Shown: positions 24,201 to 34,714 of the stretch, in pieces
Layout of the letters: every line of letters begins with the position of its first letter
How positions within the stretch are numbered: position 1 is the first letter of the stretch
Source: Drosophila persimilis
Taxonomy: Eukaryota; Arthropoda; Insecta; Diptera; Drosophilidae
Length of the DNA stretch: 64,000 bases
Direction of reading: 5' to 3'
Assembly (NCBI RefSeq): GCF_003286085.1
Contig: NW_020825616.1
Location: 1 to 64,000, forward strand
Notes under the pieces: model-generated
Told to the model about the DNA's origin: nothing
Databases searched by the model: none
Seen by the model: only the letters and a program-made list of their open reading frames with translations
Translations under genes and position numbers: made by a program

Positions 24201-25764
24201 GTCGCCAGGTTGAAGAGCAGACGCTCTCCCGGCATGGACGGCATCACAGGTGCCATTTGCAAGGCATTGTGGCGTGCCATCCCTCAGCACATGACAGCGA
24301 TGTATTCCCGCTGCCTGGAGACAGGGTATTTCCCAACGGAATGGAAGCATCCTAGGGTGGTTCCACTCCTGAAGGGACCCGATAAGGACCGGACCGATCC
24401 TACCTCATATCGGGGTATCTGTCTGTTGCCAGTGCTGGGCAAAGTGCTTGAGGGCATCATGGTGAATCGTCTGAAGGACACCATTCCGGATGGCTGCAGA
24501 TGGCAATTTGGCTTTCGCCAAGGACATTGTGTGGAGGATGCTTGAAAACACGTCGTGAGTACTGTTTCGGCCAGCCGGTCGAAATACGTGCTCGGAGTCT
24601 TCGTGGATTTCAAGGGAGCCTTCGACAACGTTGAGTGGAATGCTGCACTACGCCGCCTCCTTGAGCTGGGATGCCGAGAAGCAAGCTTGTGGCGAAGCTT
24701 CTCCTCCGGCCGGAGTGCGAGCATCGTCAGTAGGCATGGAGTAGCCACTGTTCCGGTGATAAGAGGTTGCCCGCAGGGGTCCATAAGTGGTCCATTTATA
24801 TGGAACATCTTAATGGACGTGTTGCTCCAGCGCTTAGAGCCCCTTGGTGCGCTCAGCGCGTATGCTGACGACTTGCTCCTCCTCATCGAAGGGAATGCCC
24901 GATCAGAGCTCGAACAAAAAGGAGGTGAGTTAATGTCCATCGTAGGCGCTTGGGGAGTTGAAGTCGGCGTTGCCGTTTCAACTAGCAAGACGGCGATCAT
25001 GCTGCTCAAAGGCATACTTAGACGGCCGCCAGTGGTACGGTTTGCTGGAGCAGGCCTGCCATATAAGCGCAAGTATCGGTACCTAGGCATCACGGTCGGC
25101 GAGGGGTTGAGTTTTCTCCCGCACATCACGGGCTTGCGTGATAAGCTGACCGGAGTCGTAGGGGTATTGTCGCGCGTACTGCGGGTCGACTGGGGACTCA
25201 GTCCCCGCGCAAAGCGGACAATATATGCCGGACTCATGGTGCCCTGTGCACTATTTGGTGCCTCGGTTTGGTCTGTCGTGACGACGACGCAAGTGGTTGC
25301 CAGGAGGCATCTGCTTGCGTGCCAAAGGATCGTCCTGATTGGATGCCTACCGGTATGCCGAACAGTGTCCACCATGGCGCTGCAAGTACTAGCTGGAGCC
25401 CCCCCGTTTGATCTGGTTGCCAGACGCCTGGCTGTTGCGCTCTCAACCGGGTGCCGAGACCCATAGATCGGAAGACGTGTTAGATACACCTCGCCCCTCA
25501 CCAAGGGGGATTGTATGCCCGACCAGGATACTTTCAATTGGTACCAGAAGAGTCGCTATGTACATAGCTATAGCTTCTTTTTAGGGGCGCTAACTGGCGC
25601 ATTGTACCAAGTTCCTGCGTATGTAGCGGTGGTGCGTGATGGCGTGATATATGTAAATATATCGCACTAATCGAGGCTAAGCTGCAAATAAACATTAGAC
25701 GCCGTGGTTGAAATCCCTCCCTGAGGAACCGCCACGTAAAATAAAGCTGAGAGATCAAATTCAT

Positions 25765-25766
<2 letters not shown>
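21258..25766 (+). mobile_element. R1: R1 family A copy 3 (R1-A3), two large internal deletions
   Basis: A 4509-base A element with intact termini (5' CAGTTGCTTTTTGACTG, 3' AATTCATTC). One deletion of about 230 bases joins ORF1 to ORF2 in frame at 23,085. Another removes about 700 bases, from the ORF2 C-terminus into the 3' UTR, at about 25,432. A short unrelated-looking segment (about 25,582-25,611, containing GCGCTAACTGGCGC) replaces part of the 3' UTR. It borders the resumed 28S gene, so it was probably the first R1 at this site, if each later R1 inserted upstream of it. Confidence 0.92.
21687..25466 (+). pseudogene. R1-A3 fused ORF1-ORF2 frame, then nonsense and truncation
   Basis: From the ATG at 21,687 a single frame of 952 codons runs to a TGA at 24,543. 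Residues 1 to about 466 are ORF1, including the Ala/Thr tract and all three zinc knuckles (one has CHWCGQ instead of CHRCGQ). A deletion removes the end of ORF1 and the first ~70 codons of ORF2, and the frame continues PDAICMPMETLTTDFG into the endonuclease and RT. The endonuclease therefore lacks its first conserved block (QANCGRG, QEPY). TGG to TGA at 24,543 ends it just before the RT core. The remaining RT frame (SAYADDLLLL) runs to 25,466 and ends in 3' UTR sequence because the C-terminal Cys/His region is deleted. Confidence 0.9.

Positions 25767-25780
<14 letters not shown>
25767..25780 (+). repeat. R1 target-site duplication, right edge of the A-A-B-A array
   Basis: TGTCCCTATCTACT, immediately followed by 28S ATCTAGCGAAACC. 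It is the right partner of 5495-5508, so the whole 20-kb array sits in one 28S R1 site. Confidence 0.93.
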
Positions 25781-25817
<37 letters not shown>

Positions 25818-26442
25818 TAATTAGCGGGGAAAGAAGACCCTTTTGAGCTTGACTCTAATCTGGCAGTGTAAGGAGACATAAGAGGTGTAGCATAAGTGGG
25901 AGATATTAGATTTCGGTTTGGTATCGACAATGAAATACCACTACTCTTATTGTTTCCTTACTTACTTGATTAAATGGAACGTGTATCATTTCCTAGCCAT
26001 TATACGGATATATTTATTATATCTTATGGTATTGGGTTTTGATGCAAGCTTCTTGATCAAAGTATCACGAGTTTGTTATATAATCGCAAACAAATTCTTT
26101 AATGAGAAAATGCATTTATGTATTTTCAATTTGAAAATTTGGTATAACTCCAATTACTCAGGTATGATCCAATTCAAGGACATTGCCAGGTAGGGAGTTT
26201 GACTGGGGCGGTACATCTCTCAAATAATAACGGAGGGTTCCCAAGGCCAGCTCAGTGCGGACAGAAACTACACATAGAGCAAAAGGGCAAATGCTGACTT
26301 GATCTCGGTGTTCAGTACACACAGGGACAGCAAAAGCTCGGCCTATCGATCCTTTTGGTTTAAAGAGTTTTTAACAAGAGGTGTCAGAAAAGTTACCATA
26401 GGGATAACTGGCTTGTGGCGGCCAAGCGTTCATAGCGACGTC

Positions 26443-26495
<53 letters not shown>

Positions 26496-26519
26496 CAAGC
26501 GTTGGATTGTTCACCCATG

Positions 26520-26575
<56 letters not shown>

Positions 26576-27024
26576 AATGACAAAACGTTGTTGCGACAGC
26601 ATTCCTGCGTAGTACGAGAGGAACCGCAGGTACGGACCAATGGCACAATACTTGTTCGAGCGAACAGTGGTATGACGCTACGTCCGTTGGATTATGCCTG
26701 AACGCCTCTAAGGTCGTATCCGTGCTGGACTGCAATGATAAATAAGGGGCAATTTGCATTGTATGGCTTCTAAACCATTAAAAGTTTATAATTTATTTTA
26801 TAAACGACAATGGATGTGATGCCAATGTAATTTGTAACATAGTAAATTGGGAGGATCATCGATCACCTGATGCCGCGCTAGTTGCATATAAAAACATTAT
26901 TTAATACAATGACAAAGCCTAGAATCAATTGTAAACGACTTTTGTAACAGGCAAGGTGTTGTAAGTGGTTGAGCAGCTGCCATACTGCGATCCACTGAAG
27001 CTTATCCTTTGCTTGATGATTCGA
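25781..27024 (+). rRNA. 28S: 28S rRNA 3' part (unit 1)
   Basis: Resumes ATCTAGCGAAACCACAGCC and includes the peptidyl-transferase and sarcin-ricin regions (AGTACGAGAGGAACCGCAGG near 26,611). It ends CTTGATGATTCGA as in known fly 28S. Length of about 1240 bases fits the complete 3' portion. No clear deletion seen. Confidence 0.93.
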
Positions 27025-27334
27025 TATATATAAATTTATTCTTTATATATGAAAATTATTTTTATATATTTATATGAATATATACCTATAAATGGTAATA
27101 TATATATATATATTAAAAAGAATATATTTTATATAAATATGGATAAATTATTTATCCTATATTAATTACGTTGGCTTGAATATGAATATAATGTTATATT
27201 ATAAGTTTGTTATACTTAATTACATATGAAATGATACTTATAAAAATTGTATTATGTGAACACACGAAACATAGTGTATATGCATATGTGCAAATGTGAA
27301 TGTATATATGAAATAATATGAATGCAAAAAGCAT

Positions 27335-27786
27335 GGAGTGATCGTATGTGGAACTTGGAAGTATTTCTAATATTGGAATTTAATGATATGTGATATGAAT
27401 GCAAGAATTAAATAGTTTGGTATATAAAATGTGATAATATTATTGGGTATGTGAAATGTTTCCCATATCTTAAAAATTATAACATGAGCATGATTTGATT
27501 ATGAATACAGAAAATATAAAGATATATTTTATATACATATGTACAAATATATGTATATTTGGAGTGATCGTATGTGGAACTTGGAAGTATTTCTAATATT
27601 GGAATTCAATGATATGTGATATAAATGCAAGAATTAAATAGTTTTGTATATAAAATGACAATATTATGGATATGGGGAAACATTCACCATATCCTAAAAA
27701 TTATAACATGAGCATGATTTGATTTTGAATAGAGAAAATATAATGATATATTTTATATACATATTTACAAAAGTATATGTATATTT
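27335..27786 (+). repeat. Two tandem ~226-bp spacer repeats
   Basis: GGAGTGATCGTATGTGGAAC starts at 27,335 and again at 27,561. Each is followed by the same ~200 bases with scattered changes, including TGTGATAT, GAATTAAATAG and ATAACATGAGCATGATTTGA. Confidence 0.88.
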
Positions 27787-27860
27787 TTGACATTGTCTTA
27801 TAATGAATAAAAATAACAAATAACGCCGAGGTGTGCTATAAAATATCAATATTAGGTTTT

Positions 27861-27902
27861 ATATGGATATGGATATGGATATGGATATGGATATGGATAT
27901 GG
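27861..27902 (+). repeat. ATATGG hexamer microsatellite
   Basis: Seven near-perfect ATATGG repeats in the spacer. Confidence 0.9.
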
Positions 27903-28289
27903 GAATGTTTCTCATATATAATATAACATTATAACATAATCATAATGCGATTATAAATATAGAAAATATAAAAATGTATTTAATATAAATAGATATATTA
28001 CGTGTATATGTGAAATTAAAGCAAAGATACCAGCTGATATGATATTTTTCATGTAAATGAATGATGAATGTAATGAAAAATAATTAATTTAATTTCATAT
28101 GATATGGGGAACATACTAAGTCGGCAATGTCTGTTTATTTTATATGCGTATATATATTTTTCTTAATATATATGAATAATTTTGAAGTGATAGTATAATA
28201 TTTTGTATTAATATACGAAAAGAAACTATTTTTAAAAGGTACTCTCAAGTAAAAATACCTGATTTGCGGAAAGCGTGGCAGAAAACCTG

Positions 28290-28316
28290 TATAGGGAGTG
28301 GTAGTCTCGTGCATGG
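28290..28316 (+). promoter_or_regulatory. Candidate spacer promoter 1
   Basis: TATAGGGAGTGGTAGTCTCG resembles the TATA-GG-AGTGG-CTCG core of fly Pol I promoters as I remember it, and is repeated at 28,554. Function inferred. Confidence 0.4.
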
Positions 28317-28553
28317 TATATTTCATATGAAAATTTTATAACGAAAAATTATTAATTTATTTCATATGATATGGGGAGTATACTTAGCCGGCAATGTCTG
28401 TATATTTTATATTAATATATATATATTTCTTAATATATATGAATAATTTTGAAGTGATTGTATAGTATTTTTTATTAAAATACGAAAAGAAACTATTGTT
28501 AAGGGCACTCTCAAGTAAAAATACCAGATTTGCGGAAAGCGTGGCAGAAAACC

Positions 28554-28582
28554 TATATAGGGAGTGGTAGTCTCGTGCATGG
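28554..28582 (+). promoter_or_regulatory. Candidate spacer promoter 2
   Basis: Second copy of the TATAGGGAGTGG block in the next spacer repeat, preceded by CCTATA. Function inferred. Confidence 0.4.
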
Positions 28583-28628
28583 TATATTTCATATGAAAAT
28601 TTTATAATGAAAAATTATTAATTTATTT

Positions 28629-29539
28629 CATATGATATGGGGAATATACTTAGCCGGCAATGTCTGTGTATTTTATATGAATATATATATATTTCTTAAT
28701 ATATATGAATAATTTTCAATTGATGGTATTGTATTTTTTATTAAAATACGAAAAGAAACTATTGTTAAGAGGCACTCTAAAGCAAAAATACCCGATTTGC
28801 GGAAAGCGTGGCAGAAAACCTATACATGATGGACAGTTGATGTCCATCGGTATTGTATACAATATTTGGTACAGTATTGTATATAATATTATTATATGTT
28901 GTCATTATACTCAAAGTAGTGTTTAATAGGAGATATTTGTTTTCAAATTGATCTTAATAAAGATAATATAGTGAAACTAACCAAGATATATACTATTTAG
29001 TATATATCATTTCTGTTTCGAATTATTATCGTGAATTTTTGGAAATGGTCTTATATGATTAAATATTGTATGAGTGCCATTTCAACAATGTACCAGCATA
29101 TAATCAAAGCGATTTATATGCAAATTCAAATATTGCCAAAATAGATAAATTCCATGTCACATGAACTCATGTGTTTGGTTTTATTTAAAGTTTATCACAA
29201 AAAACGCATACGAAATTGGATAAATTTTAAATTTGTTGTCAAAATACATAGTTTAAACACAATTAATATTGGTTTAAGCCTATATACGTGTGATAATATA
29301 TTAAGTGCAAATAAAAAGATATTTTTGAACGAAAAAAAAATGTATATAATAAAATATATATATTTATATAGAGAAAAATGGCGAATGTGAATGCTATATA
29401 AAAATGGCCACAATCGTTTAACAAATTCTCATAAACTGTTGATAAAAAATATTTATTTATTTTTTTTTTTTATTCAAAAGTATTATTGAGTTGTCAAATA
29501 TTTACATATGTGAGCGTATGCGCACGAAACGAAAACATT
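28629..29539 (+). other. Last spacer repeat and 5' ETS of rDNA unit 2
   Basis: Nearly identical to 1-898. It contains the candidate gene promoter (inverted repeat GATGGAC-N7-GTCCATC at 28,828-28,848, then ATTGTATACAAT) and about 700 bases of presumed leader before the 18S start. Differences from unit 1 are single bases and short indels. Confidence 0.75.
28820..28864 (+). promoter_or_regulatory. Candidate Pol I gene promoter, unit 2
   Basis: Same block as 181-224, at the same distance (about 710 bases) from the 18S start. Confidence 0.35.
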
Positions 29540-30546
29540 ATTCTGGTTGATCCTGCCAGTAGTTATATGCTTGTCTCAAAGATTAAGCCATGCATGTCTA
29601 AGTACACACGAATTAAAAGTGAAACCGCAAAAGGCTCATTATATCAGTTATGGTTCCTTAGATCGTTCACAGTTACTTGGATAACTGTGGTAATTCTAGA
29701 GCTAATACATGCAATTAAAACACGGACCTTATGGGACGTGTGCTTTTATTAGGCTAAAACCAAGCGATCGCAAGATCGTTACATTGGTTGAACTCTAGAT
29801 AACATGCAGATCGTATGGTCTTGTACCGACGACAGATCTTTCAAATGTCTGCCCTATCAACTTTTGATGGTAGTATCTAGGACTACCATGGTTGCAACGG
29901 GTAACGGGGAATCAGGGTTCGATTCCGGAGAGGGAGCCTGAGAAACGGCTACCACATCTAAGGAAGGCAGCAGGCGCGTAAATTACCCACTCCCAGCTCG
30001 GGGAGGTAGTGACGAAAAATAACAATACAGGACTCATATCCGAGGCCCTGTAATTGGAATGAGTACACTTTAAATCCTTTAACAAGGACCAATTGGAGGG
30101 CAAGTCTGGTGCCAGCAGCCGCGGTAATTCCAGCTCCAATAGCGTATATTAAAGTTGTTGCGGTTAAAACGTTCGTAGTTGAACTTGTGCTTCATACGGG
30201 TAGTACAACTTACAATTGTGGTTAGTACTATACCTTTATGTATGTAAGCGTATTACCGGTGGAGTTCCTATATATAATTAAGTACTTGTATTTTTTTATA
30301 TATTCCTCCTATTTAAAAACCTGCATTAGTGCTCTTCATCGAGTGTTATTGTGGGCCGGTACAATTACTTTGAACAAATTAGAGTGCTTAAAGCAGGCTT
30401 CAAATGCCTGCATATTCTGTGCATGGGATAATGAAATAAGACCTCTGTTCTGCTTTCATTGGTTTTCAGATCAAGAGGTAATGATTAATAGAAGCAGTTA
30501 GGGGGCATTTTTTTTTTTTGGGCTCCGGGGGAAGTATGGTTGCAAA

Positions 30547-30595
<49 letters not shown>

Positions 30596-31136
30596 GCGGC
30601 TTAATTTGACTCAACACGGGAAAACTTACCAGGTCCGAACATAAGTGTGTAAGACAGATTGATAGCTCTTTCTCGAATCTATGGGTGGTGGTGCATGGCC
30701 GTTCTTAGTTCGTGGAGTGATTTGTCTGGTTAATTCCGATAACGAACGAGACTCAAATATATTAAATAGATATCTTTTGGATTATGGTGTTGAAGCTTAT
30801 ATAGCCTTCATTCATGGTGGCAGTAAAATGTTTATTGTGTTTGAATGTGTTTATATAAGTGGAGCCGTACCTGTTGGTTTGTCCCATTATAAGGACACTA
30901 GCTTCTTAAATGGACAAATTGCGTCTAGCAATAATGAGATTGAGCAATAACAGGTCTGTGATGCCCTTAGATGTCCTGGGCTGCACGCGCGCTACAATGA
31001 AAGTATCAACGTGTATTTCCTAGACCGAGAGGTCCGGGTAAACCGCTGAACCACTTTCATGCTTGGGATTGTGAACTGAAACTGTTCACATGAACTTGGA
31101 ATTCCCAGTAAGTGTGAGTCATTAACTCGCATTGAT

Positions 31137-31182
<46 letters not shown>

Positions 31183-31269
31183 AATTATTTAGTGAGGTCT
31201 CCGGACGTGATCACTGTGACGCCTTGCGTGTTACGGTTGTTTCGCAAAAGTTGACCGAACTTGATTATT

Positions 31270-31327
<58 letters not shown>
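29540..31327 (+). rRNA. 18S: 18S rRNA (unit 2), internal deletion with T-run
   Basis: Starts ATTCTGGTTGATCC and ends GGAAGGATCATTA, so both ends are present. Against unit 1, about 212 bases (equivalent to 1870-2081) are missing and replaced by a run of 12 T (30,508-30,519), between GGGGGCA and GGGCTCCGGGGG. The lost part includes the conserved GCGAGAGGTGAAATTC region, so the RNA would be non-functional. Total length of 1788 plus the lost bases matches the ~1995-nt fly 18S. Confidence 0.95.
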
Positions 31328-31923
31328 TTGTATGTTTCTACCGTTAACAAAAATATATATATATTGCCAATTTACCAAACAAAATATGTTTTTATAAAAT
31401 CATAATTGTAAAATAAAATATATTCAGTTGTATATATTATATGTTTATATTAATTATATTGCCAATATACTCATTTAGTAGTAGCTATACATATAACATT
31501 GTGTTCTATGTGTGTAGCAATTAATATATAAATACATATTGATGATATTATTACATTAATATTGATTTATAAAATCTGTGTGCATATGTACCATAGTATG
31601 CACGCGTTGCGAATATGTATTGTCCATCATAGCTATGGGCATACATTGGTTAATGCAACAGCCTAAAAAGTACAATGTTGTACCTGATTTCAGGTTAATA
31701 CTTTTATATAAATTGATAATTTTAAAACAAGCCAAAATACATATTATATTATTTAACAATATGGTAATATATCGCTTATATAAAACTAAGACATTTCGCA
31801 ACATTCTTTTAGGATAAAACTAAAATTTATTGAAGGAATTGATATATGCCAGTAAAATGGTGTATTTTTAATTTCTTTCAATAAAGACATATCTGACAAA
31901 TAAATGAATAAACAAATTTTAAT
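31328..31923 (+). other. ITS1
   Basis: AT-rich transcribed spacer between the 18S end and the 5.8S start. Only this unit retains it. No other features seen; open frames here are chance. Confidence 0.88.
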
Positions 31924-31990
31924 CACTCTAAGCGGTGGATCACTCGGCTCATGGGTCGATGAAGAACGCAGCAAACTGTGCGTCATCGTG
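31924..31990 (+). rRNA. 5.8S: 5.8S rRNA, 5' half only
   Basis: The conserved CTAAGCGGTGGATCACTCGG through GCAAACTGTGCGTCATCGTG is present. After base 67 it jumps to ITS2 sequence (CAAATAATACTGAGG). The 3' half of 5.8S, the short spacer and the 2S rRNA typical of Drosophila are absent. Confidence 0.93.
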
Positions 31991-32217
31991 CAAATAATAC
32001 TGAGGAATGTCTAGCATAAAAAAATAATTAAAGTTTTTTCATCTAGAATTGCCTCTTATTAATGTTTCGAAAGGAAATTTTGTTGTAAATATAAATATTT
32101 AATATTCTTCGTGATATTCGTTATAAAATACGAATATTATAATGATTTCATTATGAGAACGCTCTATATATAATAATATAGTGTAATTATCATTATAAAT
32201 TTTAATATACGTATATA
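31991..32217 (+). other. ITS2 remnant (unit 2)
   Basis: Matches 2356-2582 of unit 1 and leads into the 28S start. The upstream ITS2 is deleted together with the 5.8S 3' half and 2S. Confidence 0.78.
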
Positions 32218-32494
32218 CAACCTCAACTCATATGGGACTACCCCCTGAATTTAAGCATATTAATTAGGGAAGGAAAAGAAACTAACCAGGATTTTCTTAG
32301 TAGCGGCGAGCGAAAAGAAATCAGTTCAGCACTAAGTCACTTTGTCTATATGGCAAACGTGAGATGCAGTGTATGGAGCGTCAATATTCTAGTATGAGAA
32401 ATTAACGATTTAAGTCCTTCTTAAATGAGGCCATTTACCCATAGAGGGTGCCAGGCCCGTATAACGTTAATGATTACTAGATGATGTTTCCAAA

Positions 32495-32529
<35 letters not shown>

Positions 32530-32984
32530 TGGTAAACTCCATCTAAAACTAAATATAACCATGAGACCGATAGTAAACAAGTACCGTGAGGGAAAGTTGA
32601 AAAGAACTCTGAATAGAGAGTTAAACAGTACGTGAAACTGCTTAGAGGTTAAGCCCGATGAACCTGAATATCCGTTATGGAAAATTCATCATTAAAGTTG
32701 TAATATTTTAAGAATATTATAATAATAGTGTGCATTTTTTCCATATAAGGACATTGTAATCTATTAGCATATAACAAATTTATCATAAAATATGACTTAT
32801 AGTTTATTCAAATTATTATGCTTGCATTTTAACATAGAATAAATGTCATTAATTTGATAAAGTGTTGATAAATTAAAATTAATACAGTGCGTTAATTTTT
32901 CGAAATTATATAATGGCATAATTATCATTGATTTTTGTGTTTATTATATGCATTTGTATGATTAACAATGAGAAAAATTCAGGA

Positions 32985-33018
<34 letters not shown>

Positions 33019-33233
33019 GAGTCCAACATATGTGCAAGTTATTGGGAGATAAACCTAATAGCGTAATTAACTTGACTAATAATGGGATTAGTTTTTTAAC
33101 TATTTATAGATAATTAACACAATCCCGGGGCGTTCTATATAGTTATGTATAATAATATTTATATTATTTATGCCTCTAACTGGAACGTACCTTGAGCATA
33201 TATGCTGTGACCCGAAAGATGGTGAACTATACT

Positions 33234-33267
<34 letters not shown>

Positions 33268-33312
33268 AGACCGAAACAGTTCTGACGTGCAAATCGATTG
33301 TCAGAATTGAGT

Positions 33313-33354
<42 letters not shown>

Positions 33355-33406
33355 TTCCGAAGTTTCCCTCAGGATAGCTGGTGCATTTTAATGTTATATA
33401 AAATAA

Positions 33407-33442
<36 letters not shown>

Positions 33443-33563
33443 GTCGAAACGATCTTAACCTATTCTCAATTTTAAATGGGTAAGAACCGTATCTTTCTTG
33501 ATATGAAGTTTAAGGTTATGATATAATGTGCCCAGTGGGCCACCTTTGGTAAGCAGAACTGGC

Positions 33564-33594
<31 letters not shown>

Positions 33595-33677
33595 TGCCCA
33601 AATTAACAACTCATGCAGAAACCATGAAAGGCGTTGGTTGCTTAAAACAGCAGGACGGTGATCATGGAAGTCGAAAT

Positions 33678-33715
<38 letters not shown>

Positions 33716-34184
33716 CTAGCCCTTAAAATGGATGGCGCTTAAGTTGTATACCTATTCATTACCGCTAAAGTAGATGATTTATATTACTTGTGATATAAAT
33801 TTTGAAACTTTAGTGAGTAGGAAGGTACAATGGTATGCGTAGAAGTGTTTGGCGTAAGCCTTCATGGAGCTGCCATTGGCACAGATCTTGGTGGTAGTAG
33901 CAAATAATCGAATGAGACCTTGGAGGACTGAAGTGGAGAAGGGTTTCGTGTGAACAGTGGTTGATCACGAGTTAGTCGGTCCTAAGTTCAAGGCGAAAGC
34001 CGAAAATTTTCAAGTAAAAAATCAGTGAGTAATATTGTCAAATCTTTTATGATTTTTAAATACTTGAATAATTTTGAACGAAAGGGAATACGGTTCCAAT
34101 TCCGTAACCTGTTGAGTATCCGTTTGTTATTAAATATGGGCCTCGTGCTCATCCTGGCAACAGGAACGACCATAAAGAAGCCGT

Positions 34185-34217
<33 letters not shown>

Positions 34218-34714
34218 TATAGCCGTACTACCATGGAAGTCTTTCGCAAAGAGATATGGTAGATGGGCTAGAAGAGCATGACATATACTGTTGTGTCGAT
34301 ATTTTCTCCTCGGACCTTGAAAATTTATGGTGGGGACACGCAAACTTCTCAACAGGCCGTACCAATATCCGCAGCTGGTCTCCAAGGTGAAGAGTCTCTA
34401 GTCGATAGAATAATGTAGGTAAGGGAAGTCGGCAAATTAGATCCGTAACTTCGGGATAAGGATTGGCTCTGAAGATTGAGATAGTCGGGCTTGATTGGGA
34501 AACAATAACATGGTTTATGTGCTCGTTCTGGGTAAATAGAGTTTCTATCATTTATGGTAGTTACTTGTTCCCCGGATAGTTTAGTTACGTAGCTAATTGT
34601 GGAACTTTCTTGCTAAAATTTTTAAGAATACTAATTGGGTTAAACCAGTTAGTTCTTATTAATTATAACGATTATCAATTAACAATCAATTCAGAACTGG
34701 CACGGACTTGGGGA
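32218..34714 (+). rRNA. 28S: 28S rRNA 5' part (unit 2), broken before the R2/R1 sites
   Basis: From CAACCTCAACTCATATGGG to CACGGACTTGGGG(A). It retains the ~100 bases that unit 1 has lost (about 34,153-34,254). At 34,714 the sequence switches inside 28S to the interior of R1-A ORF2 (GGATGCTTGGAAACACG), so the rest of this 28S, including the R2 and R1 sites, is missing here. The shared GGA at the break suggests end joining at microhomology or a recombination deletion. Confidence 0.93.

Larger units (their letters stand above)
27025..28095 (+). other. Intergenic spacer, proximal part
   Basis: Very AT-rich non-coding sequence downstream of the 28S end. It holds a duplicated ~226-bp block and an ATATGG tandem repeat (listed separately). 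Nothing gene-like was seen. The Pol I terminator should lie near the start but has no recognisable signature to me. Confidence 0.8.
28096..28628 (+). repeat. Two ~266-bp spacer repeats carrying promoter-like blocks
   Basis: CATATGATATGGGG starts at 28,096, 28,363 and 28,629. Each start is followed by a CGGCAATGTCTGT block, an AT-rich middle, and TTTGCGGAAAGCGTGGCAG. The first two units end in a TATAGGGAGTGG block and GTGCATGGTATATTTCATATG. The third unit (from 28,629) diverges after the GGCAGAAAACCT block and becomes the gene promoter and ETS. Fly spacers commonly carry duplicated Pol I promoters in such repeats. Confidence 0.87.

Noticed and set aside
27025-28095. A host gene or small RNA gene in the spacer
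   Set aside because: Only AT-rich repeats and microsatellite seen; no coding frame, tRNA arm structure or Pol III boxes recognised.
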